NCBI GenBank assembly: GCA_026127935.1
Contig: JAJSLL010000012.1
Coordinates: 1-56,211, forward strand
Reading direction: 5' to 3'
DNA: 56,211 nucleotides
Origin: Thermoplasmatales archaeon
GTDB lineage: Archaea; Thermoplasmatota; Thermoplasmata; Thermoplasmatales; GCA-001856825
A program made the position numbers and the translations under genes. Of the stretch, positions 8,640 to 17,876 are shown piece by piece. Below the pieces are notes generated by a model that was given only the letters and a program-made list of their open reading frames with translations, did no database searches and was not told where the DNA came from. Positions within the stretch are counted from its first letter, which is position 1. Each line of letters begins with the position of its first letter.

Positions 8640-10280
8640 GTGTCTTTTAAAATTCAGAGATTTGCCGAGATTCCAACCAGGGACCAGACCATTCTTATCG
8701 GGGATCTGTACATACCTGATACCGCACCGCCATACCCTGCGATCGTATTTAGAACTCCTTACGGACGAGATGATAGTAATTACCGAAAGCAAGCTAAATT
8801 CTTCGCTTCCAATGGCTTTGCATTCCTTGATTTGGATGTACGTGGAAGGGGCGATTCCGATGGAAAGTTTGAACCTTATTTCAAAGACGGGAAAGATGGG
8901 AAGGACGTAATCGACTGGGTCGCAAAACAACCATGGTCGAATGGTAAGGTTGGAACCTACGGAGGTTCGTATTCTGCAAGAATCCAGTGGTTGACTGCAC
9001 TCGAAAGACCGAAAAATCTGTTCGCTATGATCTCTAAAGTATCTCCTTCAGATCCATTCGTGGAAAACCCCACTGGAGTGAACGACCCAATGCACATCTC
9101 GTGGAGGTATCTTGTCAGTGGAAGATCGCTCAAGAATGTCAACGACGTCGAGTGGGATAATGTATACAGAACACTCCCTCTCAAAGATATGCCTAAGTCT
9201 TTTGGAATTAATTTACCTGATTTAGATGAAGCGACCAAGCACCAGACATTCGATTCTTACTGGGATGGCATGAGTTATCAAAATAAATTTGAAACTATTG
9301 ATATCCCTACTTTGCACATTTCTGGCTGGTACGACGATGAACAGATTGGGACGTTCATCAATTATTCTGGCATGAGGACAAAGTCATCAAGCCAGAAGTC
9401 AAGGGATAATCAGGCAATTGTCATTGGTCCCTGGGGACACAACGTCAATCAATCCTCAAGACTCGGTGAAGTAGATTTTGGGCCGGATGCAGTCATCAAT
9501 CTGGATGATATCGAACTGAAATGGTTCAGGAAGTGGTTGCTGGATGAGACTACTCAGGTGGGGAAGAGAGCAAAGATGTTCATAATGGGAGAGAACAGAT
9601 GGGTCGATTTCGATGACTGGCCTCCTTCCAGTACAAAGCACATGAAACTCTTCATTTCCAGCAATGGTAAGGCCAACAGTAGATTCGGTGATGGACGGAT
9701 AGTCTGGAAGGAAGAGAGCATCTCCGATGGCAAAGACGAATTCACCTATGACCCGATGGATCCGACGCCGTACGTCACTGAAATTACTTCAGCCCAGATC
9801 GGAGGGCCTGATAATTTTTCATCGATAGAACGAAGGGATGACGTGTTGGTCTATACTAGCCCTCCCCTTGAAAGGGACTTGACACTACTTGGAGCAGTTG
9901 ACGCTGATATATTCATGGAAACGGATGTGGTTGATACGGACGTTATGGCAATGCTCCTCGACGTTTGGCCAAATGGTTTTTCTCAGCGTTTGTGCGATGG
10001 TATGACCCGCGCTCGTTACAGGAACGGAATGCACAAGACTGAATTCCTAGAAGAAGGGAAGGTATATGAATTCAAGATCGACCTCTGGAACACTGGCCAC
10101 AGAATTCCTAAAGGACACAGATTGCGGATAGATATAGCATCTGCAGCCTTCCCGAAATATTCCAGAAATCTGAATACGGGGTTAGACCTGACCTCCGATT
10201 CCTCGTTCAAAGTTGCAAACACCAAGATCATCCATACGAAATCTCACCCTTCAAATCTTTCAGTATTCATTTATGAGTGA
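8640..10280 (+). CDS. CocE/NonD-type alpha/beta hydrolase (X-Pro dipeptidyl-peptidase S15-like)
   Basis: A 546-residue enzyme of the CocE/S15 family, which cleaves esters or peptides with a serine nucleophile. The N-terminal half has the alpha/beta-hydrolase fold: the nucleophile elbow GTYGGSYSA places Ser110, SGWYDD places the acid near Asp232, and GPWGH places His267. The C-terminal part, from about residue 350, looks like the jelly-roll X-Pro peptidase C-terminal domain, including the typical ending with GHRIPKGHRLRIDI. The length is usual for the family. There is no signal peptide, so the enzyme is probably cytoplasmic. The next gene overlaps its end by 8 bases, indicating one operon. The substrate, a proline-containing peptide or an ester, cannot be told from sequence. 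Confidence 0.88.
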   Translation: MSFKIQRFAEIPTRDQTILIGDLYIPDTAPPYPAIVFRTPYGRDDSNYRKQAKFFASNGFAFLDLDVRGRGDSDGKFEPYFKDGKDGKDVIDWVAKQPWSNGKVGTYGGSYSARIQWLTALERPKNLFAMISKVSPSDPFVENPTGVNDPMHISWRYLVSGRSLKNVNDVEWDNVYRTLPLKDMPKSFGINLPDLDEATKHQTFDSYWDGMSYQNKFETIDIPTLHISGWYDDEQIGTFINYSGMRTKSSSQKSRDNQAIVIGPWGHNVNQSSRLGEVDFGPDAVINLDDIELKWFRKWLLDETTQVGKRAKMFIMGENRWVDFDDWPPSSTKHMKLFISSNGKANSRFGDGRIVWKEESISDGKDEFTYDPMDPTPYVTEITSAQIGGPDNFSSIERRDDVLVYTSPPLERDLTLLGAVDADIFMETDVVDTDVMAMLLDVWPNGFSQRLCDGMTRARYRNGMHKTEFLEEGKVYEFKIDLWNTGHRIPKGHRLRIDIASAAFPKYSRNLNTGLDLTSDSSFKVANTKIIHTKSHPSNLSVFIYE

Positions 10281-11166
10281 ACCGTTCAGTCGCTCTATAG
10301 ACGCCAGGGCCAGACTCATTTCTAATTATCAGAACGGAGTTGCAATATACAGGGAGAATCCGCTCTACGAATATTTCTCAAGGGACCAAAGGGCTGAAGC
10401 GGTTCTGATTAGAGGTGGATCTGTAACACACATCGGGGAAAGTGAGATTGAAGAAGGATTCTCAAGCTTCGGAGATTCAGATAGCTGCATAGCATCTCCA
10501 CACTATGAATTTCGGAAGGGAAAGACTTGCAAGCTTGGAACGGATACGTGGTTTGAATACCCGCTCTTCGAAGAACAGATGGTAATACAGGAAGAGAAAA
10601 AATCACTGAACGAGATCGTAGACTCTGTCATATCAGAGATGCTGGTGGAAGATACCGAGTTAACAATTGCCCAATCCATTAAAAAGCAGGTTTGCGGATC
10701 GGGATACACTCTCTATTACGAACCAATCACGGCATTCGATGAAAATACACTTAAAGTTTGGAATAAGCCAGAAGGAAAGCCTCTCAAGAAAGTAATGTAC
10801 GTGGAGATTGCAGCCAAGAAGAGGGGGTTGACCATTCTTTACTCGAACACATTCTTGGTATCAAGTGAAGAGAAATATGTAGAAAAGTACAGGCGAAACA
10901 TCGAAGCTATTGAACTTGTAAAAAAGAATTTCGTTGAGGGCAAAAGCACATCGGAATTATCGAAAATTCTCGAGGAATTCAGAAATCCCAAGCTCTACCT
11001 CACAACCCCACTTTACCCCTTCAACTACACCCCCATTCCGGGAGATGAAAAAAGCATAAGGACACGCAGTCTTGCTGTCTTCGACATTTGGAATCTTTCC
11101 TCAGAATTCAGTTTTAGAAAAAAAGTTACAGCCATCGCAGGAAATTACAGAGCTACTGTCATTTAG
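10273..11166 (+). CDS. M24 (pita-bread fold) relative, apparently lacking metal ligands
   Basis: About 297 residues if started at the ATG at 10273, which overlaps the upstream hydrolase gene by 8 bases. An upstream in-frame start at 10213 would run deep into that gene and is less likely. The segment YEPITAFDENTLKVWNKPEG, followed by a Y-V-E-I-A-A-K-K-R-G-L-T-I-L-Y-S-N-T-F stretch, aligns by eye with the M24 aminopeptidase/prolidase pattern F-E-P-I-V-A...L-I-D-L-G-A...S-D-I-T-R-T-F. Both metal-binding Asp positions are replaced (by Glu and by Tyr or Ser). An N-terminal creatinase-like portion may be present. I infer a catalytically dead or changed pita-bread protein, perhaps a partner of the X-Pro-type hydrolase. 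The family call is tentative. It ends tail-to-tail with the MEMO gene, overlapping by 4 bases. Confidence 0.5.
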   Translation: MSEPFSRSIDARARLISNYQNGVAIYRENPLYEYFSRDQRAEAVLIRGGSVTHIGESEIEEGFSSFGDSDSCIASPHYEFRKGKTCKLGTDTWFEYPLFEEQMVIQEEKKSLNEIVDSVISEMLVEDTELTIAQSIKKQVCGSGYTLYYEPITAFDENTLKVWNKPEGKPLKKVMYVEIAAKKRGLTILYSNTFLVSSEEKYVEKYRRNIEAIELVKKNFVEGKSTSELSKILEEFRNPKLYLTTPLYPFNYTPIPGDEKSIRTRSLAVFDIWNLSSEFSFRKKVTAIAGNYRATVI

Positions 11167-12014
11167 ATCATCTCTACCGTAAAGGACGCATATCCTACTC
11201 CAGTTTCCGATTCCGTCATCGCAATCGAATTTGACAGCTTCAGAAGATCTATCTTCCCTTCATAGGTTGAGAGCAGAGTAACAATTGGCCCAAACCCGCA
11301 CACACTGATCTCTCCCGAATACTCATATCTGTAAATGGTCCTTATGTCACGATTCAGGACAGCCTGTGAAAAATATCCATCCAGTTTCTTTAGTCTGGAG
11401 AGAGTCAGATAATGGTTGAGGTCCGAGCTTGCAACTATGGTAAAATTTCCCTTGAGTTTTTTCAGCCTGGATGCCAGGTGCTGGGCAGCTTCCAGTGACT
11501 GGTCCATCATTACTATCGGCACAATCTCAACGTCCCCGTAGATATACTGCAGGAATGGTATCTCGACTTCCACCGAATGCTCCTGGACGTGGGCCATGTT
11601 ATCGACAGTGACAAAATCATCTTGGAGGTCGATCACCGCCTCTAAATTGACCTTCGCCCTTCCTAGCGGGGTTAAATAGTCTTGATCACCGATCGAAATG
11701 GGAGAACCAAGTCCAGTGTGGTTAGGGCCAATCACAACATAATAATCGTACTTGCCGGAATTTGCAAGGGAACCAAAAGAATGTGCAGCAACGGGTGCAC
11801 TGTAATCATAACCAGCGTGCGGAGCTATTATCCCCTTCTTTTGATCTATTGCCTTGACCAGAGGAATGTAACCCGGTCCATTCCAGTGAGTGAAAGCCCA
11901 CTCTATCTTCTCCTTCAGTGCATCTTGTTCGGAAGGATAGAAATGGCCACTAACGTGAGGCTTTCTTACTATTCTCTGCACAAAAGTGTAACCATATGCA
12001 GCTAATGAATCCAT
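11163..12014 (-). CDS. MEMO1-family protein (AmmeMemoRadiSam system protein B type)
   Basis: 283 residues of the MEMO family, whose fold resembles extradiol dioxygenases and whose archaeal role is unsettled. Visible family motifs are VRKPHVSGHFYP near the N-terminus, IAPHAGYDYSAP, VVIGPNHTGLG, HVQEHSVEVEIPFLQ, ASSDLNHY and a late Cys in SVCGFGP. The family normally begins about where VRKPHVSG occurs, so the true start may be the GTG 11 codons downstream of the ATG at 12014. It lies downstream of S2 and enolase on the same strand, as in many archaea. A T-rich terminator separates it from rpsB, so it may have its own promoter. No AMMECR1 or radical-SAM partner gene is in the window. Confidence 0.88.
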   Translation of the reverse strand: MDSLAAYGYTFVQRIVRKPHVSGHFYPSEQDALKEKIEWAFTHWNGPGYIPLVKAIDQKKGIIAPHAGYDYSAPVAAHSFGSLANSGKYDYYVVIGPNHTGLGSPISIGDQDYLTPLGRAKVNLEAVIDLQDDFVTVDNMAHVQEHSVEVEIPFLQYIYGDVEIVPIVMMDQSLEAAQHLASRLKKLKGNFTIVASSDLNHYLTLSRLKKLDGYFSQAVLNRDIRTIYRYEYSGEISVCGFGPIVTLLSTYEGKIDLLKLSNSIAMTESETGVGYASFTVEMI

Positions 12015-12067
12015 GCACTGAGGATTTCTACGTTTGCCTTAGGGGCAGTGTTAAAAAACCTGAAGAA

Positions 12068-12088
12068 TTTAAAAAATGAAAAAAGGGG
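12068..12088 (-). terminator. Oligo-T terminator after rpsB
   Basis: On the minus strand, two runs of six T residues follow the rpsB stop within 30 bases. This probably ends the ppdK-eno-rpsB transcript before the MEMO gene. Confidence 0.5.
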
Positions 12089-12097
12089 CAGACCAGA

Positions 12098-12682
12098 TTA
12101 GAGTTCTGCCAGGAAGTCTTCCTGTTTGAGCTGTGTAGCGTCCTTTCCATTCTGGGTGAGGACTCCTTTCGTTAAAAGGTAGTAGATCAGTGCAAGGCTC
12201 TCCCGTCCCTTGTTGTTCCCTGGTACAACCAGATCCACGAAGGTAGTGCTGTTGTTCGTGTGACAAAGCGCGACCACTGGTATCCCGTTCAAGATCGCCT
12301 CCTTTTGTGCCTGGTTATCTGTCGCAGGATCGTTGATCACGACCACATCTGGCTCGATGTAACCAGAAATGGACGGATTCGTGAAAGATCCTGGAATGAA
12401 CCTGTCCGTCATGAACTTCGCTCCAAGTGCTCCGGCAGACGCCTTTACTGGCTTCTTCGCATACTCCCTGGAAGCAACAAATACTATCCGGTTCGGTTCG
12501 AACTTCGAAAGGAACTTGGCTGCGACCTTTATCCTCTCATCGATCTTCTTGATGTCCAGTATGTTCAGTCCCTCTTTATTAACGTAAGCTGTAAACTTTT
12601 TCATGTCCGCGCTTCTTATCTTTGTACCGATATGAATCGCGGAATTCCTGTACATATCTTCTGATGCTAACATATCACTCAT
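12098..12682 (-). CDS. rpsB: 30S ribosomal protein S2 (archaeal uS2)
   Basis: A 194-residue uS2, a small-subunit protein of the ribosome. The archaeal pattern is clear: HIGTKIRSADMKKF, ILDIKKIDERI, FVASREYAKKPVK, TDRFIPGSFTNP, IEPDVVVINDPATDNQA, ILNGIPVVALCHTNN. The length suits archaeal S2, which lacks the long coiled-coil insertion of bacteria. Its ATG shares one base with the enolase stop, so the two are likely to be translationally coupled. It is the last gene of a ppdK-eno-rpsB transcript. Confidence 0.97.
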   Translation of the reverse strand: MSDMLASEDMYRNSAIHIGTKIRSADMKKFTAYVNKEGLNILDIKKIDERIKVAAKFLSKFEPNRIVFVASREYAKKPVKASAGALGAKFMTDRFIPGSFTNPSISGYIEPDVVVINDPATDNQAQKEAILNGIPVVALCHTNNSTTFVDLVVPGNNKGRESLALIYYLLTKGVLTQNGKDATQLKQEDFLAEL

Positions 12683-13884
12683 TAGTGTGCACCCATTTCT
12701 TCCTGAATTCTTACGAGTTCATTTAATTTTGCCAACCTTTCTCCTCCCACAGTACCAGTTTTGATGTAGTCTGCACCAATGGCTACGGCAAGATGTGCGA
12801 TGAAGAAGTCCGTCGTCTCCCCCGATCTGTGCGAGACCACTGAACTCATTCCATGGTCCTTGGCCAATCTCCAGGTCTTCAGAAGCCTAGATAGGGTTCC
12901 CACCTGGTTGGGTTTCAGTAGAATTGCGTTGCTGGCCTTATTGCTGATTCCCATCTCAAGTCTTTGGTAATTCGTGGTGTAAAGATCATCTCCGATGATT
13001 ATGGCCTTGTTTCCTACCCTCTTTGTCAGTTCAGCAAAGCTCTCGAAATCGTTCTCATCAAAGGGGTCTTCGATTACGGAATAACCTTTGTCCTTGACTA
13101 TCTCCTCCACGAAATCAATCTGTTCTGTCCTGGACAATTTCTTGTCCCTGTAAACGTAATGGCCGTTCTCATAAAAACTTGATGCCGCCAAGTCCATCCC
13201 ATTCTCTATCGTGAAACCCGTCTTATCAGAAACCTCCTGCGCAACTTCCCTGACCAGTTCTATGACCTTATCGTCGTCAAACGGCAGTACCCACGCCTTT
13301 TCGTCCCCCATTCCAATGGGTATGTCGAGTTCCTTCGAAGCTCTCTCCCTTATTCTCTTGTGAACGATTGCGTTCGTCTTGATAGCATCGAATACCCGAT
13401 CTGCGTGAGATGCTATCAGGAACTCTTGGATTGTTGTGCCGTTCACTGCGTGTTTTCCACCCCCTACTACGTTGCCAAGCGGAGTGGTCATTCTCGCGTT
13501 TAGCCCTCCCAGATATCTGAAGAGTGGAATGCCCAGTTCGTCAGCGGACGCAAATGCATTTGCGAGGGACATGGCAACAGCCAAGTTGCCTCCGATTTTT
13601 GCAAAATTTTCTGTACCGTCAATGTCTTCTAAAAATGAATCGAATCCTTCTTGATCGCTGGATTCCAATCCAACTATCTTCTTTGAGATATCGGAGGTGA
13701 AAAGCTTGACCGACCTATCGATTCCACCCTCTGGATAATCCGTTACCTCGGTTGCACCTTTTGATGCCCCGCTTGGTGCGGCTGAAATTCCGAAACCATA
13801 CTTCGTGTATATCTCGACTTCCACAGTCTCATTCCCCCTCGAGTCGAGTATCTTTCTTATCTTTGAATCTACTATTTCTGACAC
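12682..13884 (-). CDS. eno: Enolase
   Basis: A 400-residue phosphopyruvate hydratase interconverting 2-phosphoglycerate and phosphoenolpyruvate. Catalytic landmarks are present: SRGNETVEVE at the N-terminus, IQEFLIAS, GMGDEKAW (archaeal-type version of the GDEG loop), metal ligands in GMDLAA, VIEDPF and IIGDDL, the catalytic lysine in ILLKPNQVGT, and SHRSGET and IKTGT near the end. It is slightly shorter than bacterial enolases. The start is a GTG directly abutting the stop of ppdK (no spacer), and the stop overlaps the rpsB start. This gives a tight operon in which enolase makes the substrate that PPDK uses next door. Confidence 0.97.
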   Translation of the reverse strand: MSEIVDSKIRKILDSRGNETVEVEIYTKYGFGISAAPSGASKGATEVTDYPEGGIDRSVKLFTSDISKKIVGLESSDQEGFDSFLEDIDGTENFAKIGGNLAVAMSLANAFASADELGIPLFRYLGGLNARMTTPLGNVVGGGKHAVNGTTIQEFLIASHADRVFDAIKTNAIVHKRIRERASKELDIPIGMGDEKAWVLPFDDDKVIELVREVAQEVSDKTGFTIENGMDLAASSFYENGHYVYRDKKLSRTEQIDFVEEIVKDKGYSVIEDPFDENDFESFAELTKRVGNKAIIIGDDLYTTNYQRLEMGISNKASNAILLKPNQVGTLSRLLKTWRLAKDHGMSSVVSHRSGETTDFFIAHLAVAIGADYIKTGTVGGERLAKLNELVRIQEEMGAH

Positions 13885-16539
13885 CTAGTTCACCTCTTTT
13901 GATTCTGTATTTGCCTGAGCGGCAGCTAATATTGCGATCGGAACCCTGTATGGCGACGCTGAAACGTACTTCAGACCGATCCTGTGGCAGAACTTTACGG
14001 AATCCGGGTCTCCCCCATGCTCACCGCATATCCCAATCTCAATGTCAGGCCTTGCCTTGACACCCCGTTCGAAACATATCTTCATAAGTTCTCCAACTCC
14101 ATTCTTGTCAAGGGATTCGAAGGGATTCACTTTGAATATACCTTGCTCTAGATACTTGGGGAGGAAAGTCGCCTCCACATCATCCCTCGAAAATCCTAAT
14201 GTCATCTGGGTCAAATCGTTTGTTCCAAAACTGAAGAACTCCGCAACTTCCGCAATTTCACCTGCCGTAAGGGCTCCCCTCGGTGTCTCGATCATCGTAC
14301 CAAACTTGTACTTCAGTTCCTTCCCTTTCAATTCCTCATCTATTGCTTTCTGCAATCTTTCCCTGACGAGTTTCAACTCGTTTGCCTCAATTGTAAGAGG
14401 TATCATGATCTCTGGGATCACCGTCTTCCCCTCCTCCTTGACCTTCAGGGCAGCCCGAAGAATGGCACGCACCTGCATCTCATAAATTTCTGGGTAAACT
14501 ACTCCAACCCTGATCCCCCGGAAACCGATCATAGGATTGAACTCCGCAAGTGAGTTCACTTTCCTGAGTACCTCTTCATCCTCCTTCAGTTTCTTGTCTT
14601 TTGCCTGACTTTTTCTTTTGTGTCTCGTTTCAACTATGCCCACCATCAATTCTTCCTTCTTGGGGAGGAATTCGTGAAGCGGCGGATCCAGCAACCTGAT
14701 GATAACCGGGAAACCGTCCATGGTTCTGAAAAATTCTACGAAATCATTGTATTGCAGCGGTAGTAACTTTTCAAGGAGCGATTTTCTCTCTTCGAGAGTG
14801 TCGCTCATGATCATTTCCCTCATTATTGGAATTCTCTCCGCGCCGAGGAACATTCTCTCCGTCCTAGCAAGACCAATTCCCTCGGCACCATTCTTTCTTG
14901 CAAGTATTGCTTCCTCCGGTGTGTTGGCATTTGCCAGAACACCCAGTCTCTTGACCCTCCTGCACATTTCCATGAATTCTCGAAATTCGTTGCCCAATTC
15001 AGGGATTGTGAGAGGTACATTTCCCTTGAAAACCAACCCTGTCGTCCCATCCACAGTGACCTCTTGGTGTTCCCACATGAAATCCTGTTTGAAATTGACA
15101 CCCCTCTTGTCAAGGTCTATCTTCAGGTCCTCGGAACCGACAATTGCTGGTTTTCCCATCGCCCTTGCTACAACCGCTGCATGGGATGTCATTCCTCCCC
15201 TGGCAGTGAGAACTGCTTCTGATACCGCGATTCCATGAACATCATCAGCGAGTGTTTCGTTTCTGACCAGGACAACCTTCTCTCCCTTCTCTTTCATCTT
15301 GACGGCTTCGTCAGGATCCAAGACTATCTTACCTGCTCCCGCACCCGGGCTTGCAGCTAGCCCCTTCGCTATTGGGGAACCGGCCCTCTTTGTGTCCACC
15401 TGAGGATGAAGCAGCTGATTCAGCTGCTCGGGTTGAACTAGGTTAACCGCCTCGCCGTCTGTGAGTATGCCTTCCATCCTTAGATCAAGGGCTATCTTCA
15501 AAGCCGCAGCAGCACTCCTCTTTGCAGACCTGGTCTGCAGAAGATAGAAGGTTCCGTCCTGAATCGTGAATTCAATGTCCTGAACATCCTTGTAGTGTTC
15601 TTCCAAGATGTCTGCCGACCTCTTCAGTTCGGTGTAGGCGTTCGGAATCTCTGACTTCAATTTCTCCACCGCAGAAGGTGTCCGAATCCCCGCAACAACA
15701 TCCTCTCCCTGGGCGTTGTTCAGGTACTCTCCATAGAGTTTCTTCTCTCCTGTATTGGGGTCCCTGGTGAATACGACTCCCGTGGCGGAGTTTGTGCCGA
15801 GATTACCGTACACCATAGTTACCACAGATACTGCGGTACCCATCGTGTCCGAAATCTTGTTGATTCTCCTATACACGACCGCCCGGTCGTTTTTCCACGA
15901 GTCAAAGACGGCATTTATTGCGAGCTCAAGCTGCCTGTAAGGATCGTTGGGTAGCTCTTTCCCAGCCGATCTTATAATCTGCTTGAATTCTTGGACTATT
16001 TCCTTCCAGTCCTTCTCACTGAGCTCGAAGTCGTTGGTAAGATTCAGTTCCTTTTTCTTCTTTTCAATAACTTCGTCGAACTTATTCCCCTTCAATCCAA
16101 GAACAATTCTTGCAAACATCTGGATGAATCTCCTGTAAGAATCCCAGGCGAACCTTGGATTGTTGGATTCCTTTGAAAAGAGTTCAACATTTTGGTCGTT
16201 CATTCCCAGATTAAGAACTGTATCTAGCATTCCAGGCATGCTCACTGGAGCACCTGATCTGACTGACACCAGCAGGATCTTTGGGGCTCCACCAAAAACT
16301 CTTCCAGTTTTCGCTTCCAGAGTCTTGACTGATTGAACGATTGTGTCCCAGAGCCCTGGAGGAAGTTTGTTGTTCTTGAAATAATAATTGCAAGCTTCGG
16401 TGGTGATAGTGAAACCGGGTGGAGTCCTTAGCCCGATTCTTGTCATTTCAGCGAGGCCCGCTCCCTTGCCACCAAGGAGAAGTTTCATGTTCTTATCGCC
16501 TTCTTCAAAATTGTAAACATATTTGGTATTGGTGAGCAT
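13885..16539 (-). CDS. ppdK: Pyruvate, phosphate dikinase
   Basis: An 884-residue PPDK, which interconverts PEP + AMP + PPi and pyruvate + ATP + Pi at the lower end of glycolysis or gluconeogenesis. All three parts are visible. The N-terminal ATP-grasp domain has GGKGAGLAEM and RSGAPVSMPGMLDTVLNLG. The swivelling phosphohistidine domain has GGMTSHAAVVARAMGKPAIVG near residue 455. The C-terminal TIM barrel has GLARTERMF, TQMTLGFSRDD and the active-site Cys in GICGEHGG. The length is normal. A TATA-like box at 16561-16568 lies about 26 bases upstream of the ATG, so this is probably the leaderless first gene of the ppdK-eno-rpsB operon. Confidence 0.97.
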   Translation of the reverse strand: MLTNTKYVYNFEEGDKNMKLLLGGKGAGLAEMTRIGLRTPPGFTITTEACNYYFKNNKLPPGLWDTIVQSVKTLEAKTGRVFGGAPKILLVSVRSGAPVSMPGMLDTVLNLGMNDQNVELFSKESNNPRFAWDSYRRFIQMFARIVLGLKGNKFDEVIEKKKKELNLTNDFELSEKDWKEIVQEFKQIIRSAGKELPNDPYRQLELAINAVFDSWKNDRAVVYRRINKISDTMGTAVSVVTMVYGNLGTNSATGVVFTRDPNTGEKKLYGEYLNNAQGEDVVAGIRTPSAVEKLKSEIPNAYTELKRSADILEEHYKDVQDIEFTIQDGTFYLLQTRSAKRSAAAALKIALDLRMEGILTDGEAVNLVQPEQLNQLLHPQVDTKRAGSPIAKGLAASPGAGAGKIVLDPDEAVKMKEKGEKVVLVRNETLADDVHGIAVSEAVLTARGGMTSHAAVVARAMGKPAIVGSEDLKIDLDKRGVNFKQDFMWEHQEVTVDGTTGLVFKGNVPLTIPELGNEFREFMEMCRRVKRLGVLANANTPEEAILARKNGAEGIGLARTERMFLGAERIPIMREMIMSDTLEERKSLLEKLLPLQYNDFVEFFRTMDGFPVIIRLLDPPLHEFLPKKEELMVGIVETRHKRKSQAKDKKLKEDEEVLRKVNSLAEFNPMIGFRGIRVGVVYPEIYEMQVRAILRAALKVKEEGKTVIPEIMIPLTIEANELKLVRERLQKAIDEELKGKELKYKFGTMIETPRGALTAGEIAEVAEFFSFGTNDLTQMTLGFSRDDVEATFLPKYLEQGIFKVNPFESLDKNGVGELMKICFERGVKARPDIEIGICGEHGGDPDSVKFCHRIGLKYVSASPYRVPIAILAAAQANTESKEVN

Positions 16540-16560
16540 ATTCCAATATCCAAGTTCGAA

Positions 16561-16568
16561 TTTTAATG
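16561..16568 (-). promoter_or_regulatory. TATA-like box of the ppdK-eno-rpsB operon
   Basis: On the minus strand it reads ATTAAAAT, centred about 26 bases before the ppdK ATG at 16539. Confidence 0.5.
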
Positions 16569-16628
16569 TTTACGATGGACCAATCATTGAGGTTTGACTA
16601 ATGACAAAGCAATTGTGACCTGTAAAAT

Positions 16629-17867
16629 TTAGCTATATCTAAGGATGGCCCCGAGTCCGCCAAACGAGTTGAGGAAGGATAACCCTTCGTCGGATTCATC
16701 TCCGACGAGTTCAATCTTTGAGTCGCTCTTCTGCCCCAGTTCAATGTACTTTTCAATAACATCTGCTTGTTCCGATACCACCATATTTTTCCCACAAACC
16801 GGACAATTGTGTTCCTTTTCTTCCTGTGATATCTCTGATTTTTCGCTGCCGTCAGTTTCGCACCTGTAGGTGAACTTTGTCTTACGCAACCCCTTAGAAA
16901 TAATCAAGGTGTCGACTTTACCATCTTCGAGAGCTTTTGAAACTTCCCTGTCGCCGTAAGCAGCTAGTCCAGTTCCCTTCTTAATCTCCACCAGCAATCT
17001 GTCTATTATTTTCTTTTCTTTAGAGACCTCTAGCTGGTCTAGAGTCTGCGAAGCCCTGTCCACAAGCTCCTTCAGGCCATACTCGTTTGTGTAACCCACG
17101 TCGTAGAGGTCGATTACTTTTTCCTGTATCTGGTACTGCAGGTATGCTTTCTTGTAGAAGAAATCCTTCGTCGACCCTGGTCCTCCTATCAGGACTCCTT
17201 TGAGATCCCTTTCCCTCAAGAATGCAGTTGAGGCGAGGTTTCCAATCTTTGTGAAGAATTCGTGAGCGGCTATTTCTATCAAGCGTTCGTATCTCCTTGA
17301 ACTTTGACCCCCCTGATGATGCTTGCTGGGTACAAGGGAATCTTCGTTCTGAACAATTTCTATCCTGGCCCCCCTAAGAATTCCAATTGTCGCTTCAGCC
17401 CTGTCCATGACTATCAGTCCGTAGACTTCCTTCTTTTCGAGCATTGGAAGTATGGGCTCAAGGTAGAACTTTGAGTCGCATCTGTAGAGGAAGCTTGTAA
17501 CGGACTGGGGCGGCTCGATGAAGAATGATACCATGTCGCTCTTATCACCCCTCGTCGGAACATAGCCGACGAATATTGCGAGTCCGTGCTCTGGCGGTGA
17601 CTTGTAATACTTGAGCTTGCTCATTATGCTCTCGATCGCGGTAGTCACGTTCTTTCGAGTGGTCTTGCTCTTTATATTGCTAGATGTTGAATACTCGTCC
17701 CTCAGGTACCCAACAACGTCACTAATCTGTCTCTCCGGAGGAACATAAACCGAAATCAGCTCGGTGCCTCTACCCTCCAGCTTCTTTATCTGATCGACAT
17801 ATCTTTTGAACTGATATTCCTTTAAAGATTTCTCAATATCCTTCTTGTTCTGTTCTAGTTCAGACAT
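16629..17867 (-). CDS. prf1: Peptide chain release factor aRF1
   Basis: A 412-residue archaeal/eukaryal-type release factor that reads all stop codons and releases the peptide. Domain 1 has the NIKS stop-codon recognition motif in SNIKSKTTRKNV (near residue 60). Domain 2 has the peptidyl-hydrolysis GGQ motif in HHQGGQSSRRYE (near residue 187). Domain 3 carries a CPVCG pair and an upstream YRCE cysteine, a zinc-ribbon-like element of archaeal RF1. Nine bases separate it from the upstream FKBP gene, so the two are likely co-transcribed. Confidence 0.97.
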   Translation of the reverse strand: MSELEQNKKDIEKSLKEYQFKRYVDQIKKLEGRGTELISVYVPPERQISDVVGYLRDEYSTSSNIKSKTTRKNVTTAIESIMSKLKYYKSPPEHGLAIFVGYVPTRGDKSDMVSFFIEPPQSVTSFLYRCDSKFYLEPILPMLEKKEVYGLIVMDRAEATIGILRGARIEIVQNEDSLVPSKHHQGGQSSRRYERLIEIAAHEFFTKIGNLASTAFLRERDLKGVLIGGPGSTKDFFYKKAYLQYQIQEKVIDLYDVGYTNEYGLKELVDRASQTLDQLEVSKEKKIIDRLLVEIKKGTGLAAYGDREVSKALEDGKVDTLIISKGLRKTKFTYRCETDGSEKSEISQEEKEHNCPVCGKNMVVSEQADVIEKYIELGQKSDSKIELVGDESDEGLSFLNSFGGLGAILRYS

Positions 17868-17876
17868 CTCTCCCCG

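Noticed and set aside
10213-10272. Upstream start for the M24-like gene
   Set aside because: It would extend the protein 20 residues into the hydrolase gene with no ribosome-binding site. The ATG at 10273 gives the usual short overlap.
14042-15238. Long plus-strand frames opposite ppdK
   Set aside because: They are antisense shadows of a strongly conserved gene, rich in Ser, Leu and Pro as expected of complementary frames.
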